Assembly: GCF_963455295.1 (NCBI RefSeq)
Contig: NZ_OY734020.1
Span: 2,604,001-2,668,000, forward strand
DNA: 64,000 nucleotides
Direction of reading: 5' to 3'
Source of the DNA: Candidatus Thiodiazotropha sp. CDECU1
GTDB lineage: Bacteria; Pseudomonadota; Gammaproteobacteria; Chromatiales; Chromatiaceae
Shown piece by piece: positions 25,857 through 36,029 of this stretch (the stretch's first letter is position 1; every line of letters starts with the position of its first letter). The translations under genes were made by a program, and so were the position numbers. The notes below the pieces were generated by a model that saw only the letters and a list, made by a program, of their open reading frames with translations, did not search any database and was not told where the DNA came from.

Positions 25857-28169
25857 TCAATCTTGTGGCGGTGGCGGTGCCAGTACCGTGCGACTGCCAT
25901 TGCTTTCCGCGGCCCCGACAATACCTGTTCTTTCCATCTCTTCGATCATCCGGGCGGCCCGGTTGTAACCGATCTTCAGTCGCCGCTGCACGCCGGATAT
26001 GGAGGCCCGGCGTGTCTCGGTGACGATGCGAACCGCTTCGTCATAAAGGGGATCGCTATCTTCCACATCGCCGTTCTCCGCCGGAAAACCGGGCACCGAC
26101 TCGGTTGCTTCCTGGAGTATCTCTTCCAGGTAGTCCGGTTGTCCTGCCTGTTTCAGATGCTTCACCACCCTGTGTACTTCGTTGTCATCCACAAACGCGC
26201 CGTGCATGCGTTGCGGAATATTACTACCGGTACCCATGTAGAGCATGTCACCATGACCCAGCAGGTGCTCCGCCCCCATCTGATCGAGGATGGTGCGGGA
26301 GTCGACCCGGGAGGAGACCTGGAAGGCGATACGGGTGGGTATATTCGCCTTGATCAGACCGGTGATGACATCCACGGAGGGTCGTTGAGTGGCCAGGATC
26401 AGGTGGACCCCGGAGGCGCGCGCCTTCTGCGCCAGCCTGGCGATCAACTCCTCGACCTTCTTTCTTGCCATCATCATCATGTCGGCAAGCTCGTCGATAA
26501 TGACCACAATATAGGGGAGAGGTTCCAGGGTGGGATGCTCCATGGCCTCGATGATCTCTGTCGGTTCAGGTTGAAACAGGGGGTCCTTGAGGGGTTCGCC
26601 TTTCTTGATCGCGTCCCTGACCTTGCGGTTGTAACCGACGATGTTTCGCACCCCCAGGCTGGCCATCAGCTTGTAACGCCGCTCCATCTCACCCACACAC
26701 CAGCGCAGGGCGTTGGCCGCCTCCTGCATATCGGTCACCACCGGAGTCAGCAGGTGGGGTATGCCTTCATAGACCGACAACTCCAGCATCTTGGGATCGA
26801 CCATGATCATCCGCACCTCATCCGGCTTGGACTTATAGAGCAGACTGAGGATCATGGCGTTGATCGCCACCGACTTACCCGAGCCGGTAGTACCGGCGAT
26901 CAGGACATGGGGCATCTTTGCCAGATCGGCACACATGGGATTTCCGGCAATATCCTTGCCCAGGGCGAGGGTCAGGGCCGACTTTGCCGACTCGTAGGTA
27001 TCGGACTGGAGGACCTCGCTGAGAAAGACCATTTCCCGGTACTCATTGGGGATCTCGAGACCGATCACCGACTTGCCGGGAATCACCTCCACCACCCGCA
27101 CCGCGATGGTCGACAGGGCTCGCGCAAGGTCTTTCGACAGGCTGCTGATCTTGCTCACCTTGGTGCCGGCAGCGAGCTGTAGCTCAAACAGGGTCACCAC
27201 GGGCCCAGGGTGTACCGCCACCACCTGAACCTCGATATCGAAATCGGCGAACTTCAACTCCACCTGACGGGACATGGCCTGCAGTGCCTCGGGGGAGTAG
27301 GACTGGACCGTCTGTTTGGCCGGGTCCAGGAGTGCCAAGGGCGGTAATTCGCTGTTGGGATCGGCCTCGAAGAGTGGCACCTGCCGCTCTTTCTCAACCC
27401 GCTCACTGGCCTTCGGCGCATTGATCACCGGCTCGATACGGGGCTGTTTTCGTTTGCCCGATTTCTTCTGCTCTTTCTTGATCAGATCCACCCGCTCCTG
27501 GCGCGCCCTCTTGGCTGCCACATTTTCACGCCGGTGGGTGAAGAAGAGCTGTGTCTTACGCATCAGACCCAGCACCATTCCCCCCAGGAAGTCCATCACG
27601 GTAAACCAGGAGACACCGGTAAACAGGGTAAAGCCGCTGAGAAACAGGGCCAACATCAATAGTGAACTGCCGGAACGACTGAATGAGGCTTCGAAATGGC
27701 CGCCCAGGAAACTACCCAGGGCACCCCCCGTACCTGTTGGCAAGGTCACCGCCAAATTACTGGTATGAAGTGCCGCCAAAGCACAGCCCGATGCCAGGGT
27801 GATGAAAAACCCCAGCCAGCGCACCAGCACCAGATTCAGATTCACCGAGTCATCGGGATTACGCCGGCGGAACACCAGTACCGCGCTCCAACTCAACATG
27901 ACGGGAAACAGATAGGCGAAAATACCGAAAAGATAGAGAAAGACGTCAGCAAACCAGGCCCCCGCGGGACCCCCGGAATTCAATACCGAAACTGCCGGTC
28001 CGGTATAGGACCAACCAGGATCCAGCGGAGAATAACTGAACAGGGAGAGCAGCAGATAGCCGCTGAGGCAGAACAGGCTCCACATAATGCCTTCGCGCAG
28101 GGCGTGGCTCACATGGTTGTGAAATGCACTCTGGTCTGATGTTTGTTGGCTTTTAGCCTGTGCTGGCAT
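25857..28169 (-). CDS. ftsK: FtsK, DNA translocase of the divisome
   Basis: A 770-residue protein with four N-terminal TM helices (about 25-190), a basic linker of about 80 residues, and the motor domain with Walker [15 protein letters not shown] (about 424-437), Walker [18 protein letters not shown] and the RecA-like block [20 protein letters not shown]. The C-terminal gamma winged helix is present ([20 protein letters not shown], then [20 protein letters not shown]), which reads KOPS sites. The linker is short, as in many non-enteric gammaproteobacteria. It coordinates chromosome segregation with septation. Confidence 0.97.
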   Translation of the reverse strand: MPAQAKSQQTSDQSAFHNHVSHALREGIMWSLFCLSGYLLLSLFSYSPLDPGWSYTGPAVSVLNSGGPAGAWFADVFLYLFGIFAYLFPVMLSWSAVLVFRRRNPDDSVNLNLVLVRWLGFFITLASGCALAALHTSNLAVTLPTGTGGALGSFLGGHFEASFSRSGSSLLMLALFLSGFTLFTGVSWFTVMDFLGGMVLGLMRKTQLFFTHRRENVAAKRARQERVDLIKKEQKKSGKRKQPRIEPVINAPKASERVEKERQVPLFEADPNSELPPLALLDPAKQTVQSYSPEALQAMSRQVELKFADFDIEVQVVAVHPGPVVTLFELQLAAGTKVSKISSLSKDLARALSTIAVRVVEVIPGKSVIGLEIPNEYREMVFLSEVLQSDTYESAKSALTLALGKDIAGNPMCADLAKMPHVLIAGTTGSGKSVAINAMILSLLYKSKPDEVRMIMVDPKMLELSVYEGIPHLLTPVVTDMQEAANALRWCVGEMERRYKLMASLGVRNIVGYNRKVRDAIKKGEPLKDPLFQPEPTEIIEAMEHPTLEPLPYIVVIIDELADMMMMARKKVEELIARLAQKARASGVHLILATQRPSVDVITGLIKANIPTRIAFQVSSRVDSRTILDQMGAEHLLGHGDMLYMGTGSNIPQRMHGAFVDDNEVHRVVKHLKQAGQPDYLEEILQEATESVPGFPAENGDVEDSDPLYDEAVRIVTETRRASISGVQRRLKIGYNRAARMIEEMERTGIVGAAESNGSRTVLAPPPPQD

Positions 28170-28219
28170 ATCAATAATCTTTTTAAATTAAAATGTTACG
28201 GTTACTTATTATTGTAGTT

Positions 28220-29281
28220 TCATAGATACTGTTCACGCAAGGCCGGGTAGAGCAGCTCCCCCTTGGAGAGGTTCACCGCGGCCTTCAGGCAGGGATCATC
28301 CTGCCACCCTTCAAGCAAGCGCTTCAAATAGGGCATCATCGCCGCAGAGAGGGCCTGGCTGGCGCTTCTTGGCACGGCCCCGGGCATGTTGGTGACACAG
28401 AAGTGGGTCACCCCATCTACCTGATAGGTTGGCTCCTCATAGGTGGTCGGACGGGTGGTTTCGATACATCCGCCCTGATCGACTGAGATATCCACCACCA
28501 CGGATCCCGCCTTCATAGTCGAAATCTGCTGGCGTGATATGACTTTCGGCGCCTTCGTACCGGGAACCAGCACTGCGCCGATCAGCAGGTCCGCACTGGC
28601 CACCGCCTCACTGATTGCATCATGGTAGGAGTAGAGGGCAGTGACATTGTTCCCTATATCCCGCATCGCACCCATCTTTTCCCTTAAGCGGTCGAAAACC
28701 GTCACCCTTGCCCCCATGGACGCTGCGAGTTCGGCGGCATTACCACCCGCCTGTCCTGCACCTAATATCACCACATGACCTCGTTCCGCCGCCGGCAAAC
28801 CGCCCAGCAGCACTCCCCTACCCCCGTGTTGATGATGCAACAGGGTAGTGCCATTCTGTACTGCTATGCGCCCCGCGATATCACTCATCGGCGCCAGGAT
28901 AGGCAGCCCCCCTCGATCCGCTACCGTCTCAAAGGCGATGCCTGTGACCCCTGACCTCAGCAGGCGCTGGGTCAATCCCTCATCCGCCGCCAAGTGGAGA
29001 AAGCAGAACAGCAACTGTCCTTCCCGCAACATCTCAGGCTCATTGTCATAGGGCTCTTTAACCTTGACTACCAAATCGGCGTGATGATAGAGGGTCTCTG
29101 CGTCGGCCAGGATCTCCACACCGGACTCCTTGTAGACCTGATCCCCATAACCGCTGGCACTGCCGGCACCCTGCTCCAGCATCACCCGATGCCCCGCCTT
29201 GACCAGCTCCCCGCAGGCCTCAGGCACCAATCCAACCCGCCCCTCAAGGGGTTTGATCTCTTTCGGAATGCCGATATTCAT
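28220..29281 (-). CDS. ald: Alanine dehydrogenase
   Basis: About 353 residues, start at the ATG at 29281 (MNIGIPKEIKPLEGRVGLVP). NAD-dependent, interconverts L-alanine and pyruvate plus ammonia. Visible: substrate loop (K in VVKVKEPYDNE), TGIAFETVADRGGLPILAPM, NAD-binding VVILGAGQAGGNAAELAASM and VVVDISVDQGGCIETTRPTT. The usual length is about 370, so this copy is a little short at the C-terminus but complete in motifs. It is divergent from trxB with a 169-bp shared upstream region. Confidence 0.95.
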   Translation of the reverse strand: MNIGIPKEIKPLEGRVGLVPEACGELVKAGHRVMLEQGAGSASGYGDQVYKESGVEILADAETLYHHADLVVKVKEPYDNEPEMLREGQLLFCFLHLAADEGLTQRLLRSGVTGIAFETVADRGGLPILAPMSDIAGRIAVQNGTTLLHHQHGGRGVLLGGLPAAERGHVVILGAGQAGGNAAELAASMGARVTVFDRLREKMGAMRDIGNNVTALYSYHDAISEAVASADLLIGAVLVPGTKAPKVISRQQISTMKAGSVVVDISVDQGGCIETTRPTTYEEPTYQVDGVTHFCVTNMPGAVPRSASQALSAAMMPYLKRLLEGWQDDPCLKAAVNLSKGELLYPALREQYL

Positions 29282-29444
29282 TACCAATTTCTCTCGATTC
29301 TTTACCCCGGAGGGATGATTACGTAGTATTCCCGCAATCCTATTTTCAGACTTGGATGCGGGTCACCGATTAAGGACTCGCAAGGCCGGGTCAACACATA
29401 CAGTCTGCCAGGCAACCAGCCATGGCAGGCCCGAGTTGGAGTAA

Positions 29445-30416
<972 letters not shown>

Positions 30417-30450
30417 CGGAACAGTCCCCCACTTAAAGCCATTTAGTATC

Positions 30451-30471
30451 CGTGCAGATTATATCTGTACG
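30451..30471 (+). promoter_or_regulatory. 9-bp hairpin after trxB
   Basis: CGTGCAGAT-TAT-ATCTGTACG forms a 9-bp stem on the + strand with one G-U pair. It is 35 nt after the trxB stop and directly before the larger branched structure at 30478-30583. It lacks a U-run. Confidence 0.6.
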
Positions 30472-30477
30472 TTGGTA

Positions 30478-30583
30478 GGCGCCTGACGGTTGTCTTTCGC
30501 AGTAGCGGCAGGGATGCCGCGTAAGCCCCGTCAGCACAGGGATGTGCTGTTGGGGCGTCGGAGAAAGATAACCGTCAGGCGCC
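30478..30583 (+). repeat. Branched palindromic element with REP-like GGGATG hairpins
   Basis: The outer arms (30478-30498 and 30563-30583) pair over 21 bp with one G-U. Inside are two hairpins with GGGA loops: GCGGCA-GGGA-TGCCGC (30505-30520), preceded by GTAG as in REP elements, and a longer one at 30525-30556 with stem GCCCC..CAGCACA / TGTGCTG..GGGGC. The whole is a four-way, cruciform-like structure. A related piece recurs at 31857-31905 and a further hairpin at 31400-31419. It may protect the 3' end of trxB mRNA, terminate transcription or be a mobile REP-like repeat. Confidence 0.8.
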
Positions 30584-30658
30584 GGGGCTAGACAAGTACT
30601 CATCATTTCTGGGTGGACACTGTATAACTCAAATGTCTTTTATGTTGAGGGGTGTGAC

Positions 30659-31207
30659 ATCTTAAAACGGATCTATTTTCTAATCATCGTTAGCCTGTCC
30701 TTGGCGGGTTGTACGCAACTACCACAAGGGGTGGAACCGATCGATGGCTTTGAGATCGATCCTTACCTTGGCACCTGGTACGAGATCGCGCGTCTCGACC
30801 ATCCCTTTGAAAAAGGGCTGGACAAGGTCACTGCCAACTACGCATTGCGTGAAGATGGCGGCATCGATGTGATCAACAGAGGATACGCTGCCAAGGATAA
30901 ACAATGGAAAGAGGCGCAAGGCAAGGCGTATTTTGTCGATGACAGGGAAACAGGCCACTTGAAGGTCTCTTTTTTCGGCCCTTTTTACAGTTCCTACGTC
31001 ATCTTCGAATTGGATAAGGCAGACTATCAATACGCCTTCGTCAGCGGTTACAACCACGACTATCTTTGGCTATTGGCAAGAACTCCGGAAGTGGATAAAG
31101 CGATTATTCAGCGATTTCTCGATCTTTCCAGTTCATTAGGTTTTTCAACCGAAGATATCCTGTTCGTCCCGCAAGACCGGACTGATACGCTTAACGCCGG
31201 GGATTAG
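30659..31207 (+). CDS. blc: Lipocalin (Blc-type outer-membrane lipoprotein)
   Basis: A bacterial lipocalin, with the family signature GTWYEIARLDHPFEKGL, then VINRGYAAKDKQWKEAQGKA, GHLKVSFFGPFYSSYVIFEL and the late block YLWLLARTPEVDKAIIQRFL. The frame encodes a lipoprotein signal (LKRIYFLIIVSLSLAGC, Cys at 30710-30712), but no ATG, GTG or TTG precedes it in frame. An ATC at 30659 lies 4 nt after a GAGGGGTG ribosome-binding site and is my preferred, unusual start. The TTG at 30701 would cut off the signal peptide. Lipocalins of this type bind lipids in the envelope. Confidence 0.85.
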   Translation: MLKRIYFLIIVSLSLAGCTQLPQGVEPIDGFEIDPYLGTWYEIARLDHPFEKGLDKVTANYALREDGGIDVINRGYAAKDKQWKEAQGKAYFVDDRETGHLKVSFFGPFYSSYVIFELDKADYQYAFVSGYNHDYLWLLARTPEVDKAIIQRFLDLSSSLGFSTEDILFVPQDRTDTLNAGD

Positions 31208-31225
31208 TGACCCGCATCGAAATCT

Positions 31226-31246
31226 GGATGTGAAAATATCACATCC
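31226..31246. terminator. Hairpin after the lipocalin gene
   Basis: GGATGTGA-AAATA-TCACATCC, an 8-bp perfect stem 18 nt after the lipocalin stop, in a convergent gap with yjbQ. There is no clear U-run on either strand, so it is at most a weak or factor-dependent terminator. Confidence 0.45.
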
Positions 31247-31399
31247 CAGCAGACTAATAGATCACTGCCCCGCACCTCAATATCGCTTAAGATTGTTACC
31301 ACATGGATGTTATTAAGCAAGACTAACTAGCAGAGAATGGAACCGGGTATCCTCGGATATATAACTAATCGGAATCCTTTTTAACAGCTATGCAGTCTT

Positions 31400-31419
31400 T
31401 TAGCACAAGGATGTGCTAA
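31400..31419. repeat. GGATG-type hairpin at the 3' end of yjbQ
   Basis: TTAGCACA-AGGA-TGTGCTAA, a perfect 8-bp stem ending exactly at the yjbQ stop. Its core (GCACA-xGGA-TGTGC) is the same as in the hairpins at 30532-30549 and 31870-31887, so it belongs to that repeat family. Confidence 0.7.
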
Positions 31420-31827
31420 TCACGATTCTGACACTATTGTGCAGACAACCTTACGATCTCTTCTGGGCCCATCGAACTCGCAAAAGAAGATATTCTGCCA
31501 GCGTGACAGACCCAACTTGCCACTGATGATGGGAATGGTCTCGGACGGTCCCACCAATCCAGCCTTGAGATGACTGTCGCCATTGCCATCCTGGGCGTCG
31601 TGCAGCCAGACACCCTGGGGAATCATCTTACGCAACAGATTGACCACATCGGTCTGCACACTCTCATCCCAGTTCTCCTGGATCATGATCGCTGCGGTCG
31701 CCCCCTGGGCGTAGACATTGACCAGACCCTGCTGAATACCGCTGCGTACAACCACAGCCTCCACTTGACTGGTGATGTCCACGAGGGTCTCGCGGGTATC
31801 GGTTTCCAAGCGGATCGTCTCAGGCAT
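31420..31827 (-). CDS. yjbQ: YjbQ family protein (UPF0047)
   Basis: A 135-residue single-domain protein with the family blocks VDITSQVEAVVVRSGIQQGL, NVYAQGATAAIMIQENWDE, DSHLKAGLVGPSETIPIISG and KLGLSRWQNIFFCEFDGPRR. Many members carry a His in the hTT/HTTAA position; here the segment reads YAQGATAAI. The family is reported to have weak thiamine-phosphate synthase activity, but the physiological role is unclear. A good AAGGAGG ribosome-binding site precedes the ATG. It is downstream of nudB on the same strand with a repeat element between them. Confidence 0.9.
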   Translation of the reverse strand: MPETIRLETDTRETLVDITSQVEAVVVRSGIQQGLVNVYAQGATAAIMIQENWDESVQTDVVNLLRKMIPQGVWLHDAQDGNGDSHLKAGLVGPSETIPIISGKLGLSRWQNIFFCEFDGPRRDRKVVCTIVSES

Positions 31828-31856
31828 ATCGAGCCTCCTTGATGAAATTCAATACC

Positions 31857-31905
31857 GCGTAAGCCAGGTTAGCATAGGGATGTGCTATTGGTGCGCCGGA
31901 GGATA
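31857..31905. repeat. Second copy of the REP-like element (partial)
   Basis: CCGCGTAAGCC and TAGCATAGGGATGTGCTA with the tail TTGGTGCGCCGGAG match, in order, the right-hand half of the element at 30478-30583 (CCGCGTAAGCC..CAGCACAGGGATGTGCTG..TTGGGGCGTCGGAG). The hairpin is at 31870-31887 with a GGGA loop. It fills the nudB-yjbQ gap. Confidence 0.75.
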
Positions 31906-31934
31906 GCGCAAATCTAGCTATTTCCGCACGGACA

Positions 31935-32369
31935 CTAGCTGAATATGTATCGAATGGCCTTACGATTGGTCCAGGATGTGGCCAATTGCAGGGCCTGGGT
32001 ATAGGGAACCCAGCGATATTCGGCATGCTCTCCGTGATGCAGCCTGGGCTGTCGCCGGAAGGGCAACATCACCGAGAACCAGTGCTCCCTGTTGGCGTGT
32101 ACACTGGGCCCGTAGCGGGAGCGCCAGGCGGGAAGAATGGGGAAGCTCTCATTACAGGCAAGGTCGAGCAAGGCCACGCCGGCCTGTATCCCTGTCTCCT
32201 CGTAGAGTTCCCGGCGCGCTGCCTGAACCGAAGACTCGCCCCACTCCAGGCTTCCGGTCACTGACTGCCAGAAATCCCTGGGGTGGGTTCGACGCAGCAT
32301 CAATATCTCTCCGGCTGCGGTATAGACCACAACCAGGACCGATTCTGGACGTTTATTTGCTCTCTTCAC
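31935..32369 (-). CDS. nudB: NudB, dihydroneopterin triphosphate pyrophosphatase (Nudix)
   Basis: I use the GTG at 32369 (protein begins [20 protein letters not shown], 144 residues), which aligns with the start of E. coli NudB; an upstream GTG at 32402 would add 11 residues. The Nudix box runs from [20 protein letters not shown] to TGIQAG with the expected Glu residues. [20 protein letters not shown] is typical of the NudB branch, which removes pyrophosphate from dihydroneopterin triphosphate in folate synthesis. It overlaps the 3' end of aspS by 17 nt, so it is translationally linked to it. Confidence 0.93.
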   Translation of the reverse strand: MKRANKRPESVLVVVYTAAGEILMLRRTHPRDFWQSVTGSLEWGESSVQAARRELYEETGIQAGVALLDLACNESFPILPAWRSRYGPSVHANREHWFSVMLPFRRQPRLHHGEHAEYRWVPYTQALQLATSWTNRKAIRYIFS

Positions 32370-34140
32370 TGACCGGCTTACGTACCCGGATAGAGAGCTC
32401 ACGCAACTGGTCGGCGCCGACCTCCGAGGGTGCGGAGGTGAGTTGACAGGCCGCAGTCTGGGTCTTGGGGAAGGCCATCACTTCCCGGATCGAGGCGGAA
32501 TCTGTCAACAGCATGACCAGGCGATCCAAACCGAAAGCCAGACCGCCGTGTGGAGGACAACCGAACTGCAAGGCGGTCAACAGAAAACCGAACTTCTCCT
32601 CGGCCTCCTCTTCGCCGATTTCCAGCAGCTTGAAAATCTTCTGCTGCACCTCCTGTTGATGGATACGGATGGAGCCACCACCCAGTTCGACCCCGTTCAT
32701 GACCATGTCGTAGGCCCTTGACTTACAGGCGCCGGGGTCGTTCTCGAGCACCTCCAACTGATCCAGCTTGGGCGAGGTGAACGGATGATGCAGCGGCGTC
32801 CAGCGGTCGTGCTGTTCATCCCATTCGAACATGGGGAAATCCACCACCCAGAGGGGTTGCCACTCCCCTTGCAACAGCTCCAGATCATGCCCCAGCTTTA
32901 CCCGCAGGGCACCCAGGGACTCGTTCACCACCTGGGTCTTGTCGGCACCGAAGAAGATCAGGTCGCCGTCTTTGGCCTCGGTGCGCTGCAATATCGCTTC
33001 GGCCACCTCTACCGGGAGGAATTTGAGGATCGGCGACTGCAGGCCTTCGACTCCTTTGGCGATCTCGTTGACTTTGATATAGGCCAGCCCCTTGGCGCCA
33101 TAGATCCCGACGAATTTGGTGTATTCGTCGATCTGTTTACGACTGAGAGAGCTGCCACCAGGCACTTTCAGGGCTGCTACGCGACCTTTGGGATCCTTTG
33201 CAGGACCGGAAAAGACCTTGAACTCAACCTCTTTCATCAGGTCCCGCAAATCCACCAGCTCAAGGGGCACGCGAAGATCGGGGCGATCCGATCCGTAGCG
33301 CTCCAGCGCCTCGTCGTAGCTCATGCGGGGAAAGGGATTGGCCAGATCCACATCCAGTATCTCTTTGAATAGCTGACGAATCATCTCCTCATTGATCTGG
33401 ATGATCTCATCCTCGTCGAGAAAGGAGGTCTCGATATCGAGCTGGGTAAACTCGGGCTGCCTGTCGGCGCGTAGATCCTCGTCGCGAAAACAGCGTACGA
33501 TCTGATAGTAGCGATCCATCCCCGACATCATCAGCAGTTGCTTGAAGAGCTGTGGCGACTGGGGCAAGGCGAAAAAAGATCCTGGATGGGTGCGGCTGGG
33601 CACCAGGTAGTCACGTGCCCCCTCGGGTGTCGCCTTGGTGAGCATCGGTGTCTCGATATCCAGGAATCCATTCTCATCCAGGAAACGGCGCAGAACCTGG
33701 GTCACCTTGGCGCGGGTACGGATCTTCTCCAGCATCTCGGGACGGCGCAGGTCGATATAACGGTAGCGCAGGCGTATCTCTTCGGAGACATTTTCATGCT
33801 CATCCAGCTGGAATGGCGGTGTTTCGGCACGATTCAGCACCTCCAGCTCCAATCCCAGGATCTCGATCTCACCGGTGGGCAGATCGGGATTTACCGTACC
33901 CTCGGGCCTGGCTCTGACCCGACCTTTGATGCGTAGTACATATTCATTGCGCACATGCTCAGCAATGCTGAAGACATCCGGCAGGTCAGGATCGTAGACC
34001 ACCTGAACCAGGCCCTCCCGATCCCGCAGGTCGATGAATATGACCCCACCGTGATCACGTCTTCGGTGCACCCAACCACAAAGTTCTACTTCCTGGCCGA
34101 TATGAGAGCTGTTGATCTGTCCACAATAGTGACTGCGCAT
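32353..34140 (-). CDS. aspS: Aspartyl-tRNA synthetase
   Basis: A 595-residue class II synthetase of bacterial type. N-terminal OB fold ([40 protein letters not shown]), motif 1 in [20 protein letters not shown], motif 2 around [20 protein letters not shown], the bacterial GAD insertion (about 290-410) and motif 3 [20 protein letters not shown]. It charges tRNA-Asp; whether it also misacylates tRNA-Asn cannot be decided from sequence by eye. It heads aspS-nudB-yjbQ. Confidence 0.98.
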   Translation of the reverse strand: MRSHYCGQINSSHIGQEVELCGWVHRRRDHGGVIFIDLRDREGLVQVVYDPDLPDVFSIAEHVRNEYVLRIKGRVRARPEGTVNPDLPTGEIEILGLELEVLNRAETPPFQLDEHENVSEEIRLRYRYIDLRRPEMLEKIRTRAKVTQVLRRFLDENGFLDIETPMLTKATPEGARDYLVPSRTHPGSFFALPQSPQLFKQLLMMSGMDRYYQIVRCFRDEDLRADRQPEFTQLDIETSFLDEDEIIQINEEMIRQLFKEILDVDLANPFPRMSYDEALERYGSDRPDLRVPLELVDLRDLMKEVEFKVFSGPAKDPKGRVAALKVPGGSSLSRKQIDEYTKFVGIYGAKGLAYIKVNEIAKGVEGLQSPILKFLPVEVAEAILQRTEAKDGDLIFFGADKTQVVNESLGALRVKLGHDLELLQGEWQPLWVVDFPMFEWDEQHDRWTPLHHPFTSPKLDQLEVLENDPGACKSRAYDMVMNGVELGGGSIRIHQQEVQQKIFKLLEIGEEEAEEKFGFLLTALQFGCPPHGGLAFGLDRLVMLLTDSASIREVMAFPKTQTAACQLTSAPSEVGADQLRELSIRVRKPVSEESK

Positions 34141-34230
34141 GGAAATTTCCTGTGAGAATCCGCTGATATTTACCCAGCCACCTTATGCTTGACGGGTAAT
34201 CACTCTAAAACGGGCTAAAAAGCGGGAATG

Positions 34231-34857
34231 TTACGGCTTGACCTCGGCCTCTGCAAGCCCATCGTCTGGATTGACCGCCCCCATGGAGAGTAGCATCTTC
34301 AATCCGTCATCGACACTCATATCCACTTCGCGGATATCTTCCTTCGGTACCAGGACAAAATAGCCGCCGGTGGGGTTGGGTGTGGTGGGAATATAGACAT
34401 TCACCACATCCCGGCCGGTCACCTGCTGGACTGCACCATTCTCTTCGCTGGTCAGGAAAGCGAGGGTCCAGAGTCCACGCCGGGGGAACTCCACCAATAC
34501 CACCTTGCGAAAGGATTTGCCCTTATCGGCAAACATGGTCTCGACCATTTGCTTGACCGCGGAGTAGACCGATCTGACCAGCGGTATCCGGGCCAGCAGT
34601 CTCTCCCACATGCTCACCAATTTGCGGCCGAACAGATTGGCGGCCACCAGGCCGGTGAGGAGCAGAATCAGCAGGGAGAGCAGAACCCCCAGTCCGGGAA
34701 TGTGAAAACCGAACAGATTATCGGGGCGGTAGGCCTCGGGCAGCAGCAACAGGCTGGTGTCCATCCAGCTGACCAGCAGGTTGATGACCAGAAAGGTGGC
34801 CCCAAGGGGCAACCAGACCAGCAGGCCTGCCACCAGGTAGCGGCGTAGGAAGCTCAT
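34231..34857 (-). CDS. DUF502 family inner-membrane protein
   Basis: A 208-residue protein with two TM helices (about 8-32 and 53-80) followed by a cytoplasmic DUF502 domain: IPLVRSVYSAVKQMVETMFA, FRKVVLVEFPRRGLWTLAFL, VYIPTTPNPTGGYFVLVPKE. The function of the family is unknown. It lies between an FmdB-type zinc-ribbon gene and aspS, an order seen in many gammaproteobacteria, so co-transcription with aspS is likely. Confidence 0.93.
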   Translation of the reverse strand: MSFLRRYLVAGLLVWLPLGATFLVINLLVSWMDTSLLLLPEAYRPDNLFGFHIPGLGVLLSLLILLLTGLVAANLFGRKLVSMWERLLARIPLVRSVYSAVKQMVETMFADKGKSFRKVVLVEFPRRGLWTLAFLTSEENGAVQQVTGRDVVNVYIPTTPNPTGGYFVLVPKEDIREVDMSVDDGLKMLLSMGAVNPDDGLAEAEVKP

Positions 34858-34878
34858 TTTAATGATTCCGATAGGTGT

Positions 34879-35175
34879 TTAGTGGCACCCGCAGCTACCA
34901 CCGCTGCAACTTGCCGGTTTGCTTTCGGTCTTGGTTGTCTTAGCCTCGGTCTTAGCCTCGTTGCCTCCGTTATCGTGGATGTTTTTCTTGCTTCCACCCT
35001 TGAAATCGGTCTCATACCAACCACTCCCCTTGAGCCGGAAAGCGGCTGCGGAAATCACCTTTTTGAGGCTGTCACGCTTACATTCCGGGCATTTGGAAAG
35101 CGCTGGATCACTCATCTTCTGGATGGCTTCCAGCTCATGCTCACAAGCCTCACAGCGATACTCATAAATAGGCAT
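34879..35175 (-). CDS. FmdB-type zinc-ribbon regulatory protein
   Basis: Start at the ATG at 35175, giving the classical MPIYEYRCEACEHELEAIQK. Two CxxC knuckles (CEAC and CPEC) form the zinc ribbon in the first 45 residues, followed by VISAAAFRLKGSGWYETDFK and a Lys/Thr-rich tail ending in CSGGSCGCH, a second possible metal site. 98 residues. FmdB-like proteins are small regulators of unclear target; the gene often accompanies DUF502 and aspS, as here. Confidence 0.92.
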   Translation of the reverse strand: MPIYEYRCEACEHELEAIQKMSDPALSKCPECKRDSLKKVISAAAFRLKGSGWYETDFKGGSKKNIHDNGGNEAKTEAKTTKTESKPASCSGGSCGCH

Positions 35176-35391
35176 ATCAGGTTTCCTCAATTGTTCGGTT
35201 GCGGCGCCATGGTCGCTTGCAGTGCCGCCGAATCGGGGAATCCTAACATATTGGGGGTGATAAACGACATTTCAAGACCGAATCGTCGGGTGACGGTCTT
35301 CACCAGGTGCGGCTCAGATCACAAGCAAGAGAGTGGTTGCTTCTGATCCCGGCACTTCCGACAGCCCGACCAAAGTCTTAGCCGGAGGGGA

Positions 35392-36006
35392 CTACTGTTC
35401 CTGATCCAATTTTTCTCTGCGCTGGCGCAGCATCTCGCCTTGCCGGCGTGTAATGTGGCGGATCAAGGCATCCTGGTCACTGTTGCGGATGAGGGTGAAA
35501 TTGATCCGTGTATGGTAGGGATAGGTACCATCTCCAGAGGTCACTTCATCAATACCAACCACCTCGCCATAGGCCACTACCCCAGTATAGGAAGGTAGCA
35601 GCAGCAGCTTGATCTCAACCAGGCTACCCACCTCCAGCTTCTCGGTGATATCCATGGCAAGGCCACCGGCGCTGAGATTAACCGAGCGTGAGGGACGTGC
35701 CAAAAGATCATTCTCCTGGGCCAGAAAACTCTGACCCAGCAGATTGACCTTTTCATCCAATGCCTTGAGATAGTCAGCAATATCAGGGTCGCGCTGCTCG
35801 ATACGGTGCAGGGGGGCAGACAGGTGCTGACTGATGTTCTGCAAGCGGGTCATTACCGTAAATCTGTCCGTCCCTTGGAGCTTCTCATCGATGCTTTGGG
35901 GTAACTCATTCCGCTTGATCGCGCGATAGTTGACCTGTATCGAATCATCGATGCGGAAAAACTCTCTGCGTTCATCCTGGGACATTCCCTTCTCATCATT
36001 CATCAT
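35392..36006 (-). CDS. PilZ-domain protein with an inserted helical segment
   Basis: A 204-residue protein. An arginine motif near the N-terminus (RREFFRIDD, i.e. RxxxR) and the second c-di-GMP motif SVNLSAGGLAMDI (NxSxxG) are both present but separated by about 95 residues, mostly predicted helix (IADYLKALDEKVNLLGQSFL). This split layout resembles the PilZ proteins that oligomerise through long inserted helices. It follows the motA/motB-like pair by 23 nt, so it may tune that ion-driven complex in response to c-di-GMP. Confidence 0.85.
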   Translation of the reverse strand: MMNDEKGMSQDERREFFRIDDSIQVNYRAIKRNELPQSIDEKLQGTDRFTVMTRLQNISQHLSAPLHRIEQRDPDIADYLKALDEKVNLLGQSFLAQENDLLARPSRSVNLSAGGLAMDITEKLEVGSLVEIKLLLLPSYTGVVAYGEVVGIDEVTSGDGTYPYHTRINFTLIRNSDQDALIRHITRRQGEMLRQRREKLDQEQ

Positions 36007-36029
36007 CTGTCAACACTCCTCTCCAGCTT

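Noticed and set aside
30701-31207. TTG at 30701 as the lipocalin start
   Set aside because: It would begin two residues before the lipobox Cys and remove the signal peptide, leaving a Cys with no lipidation signal.
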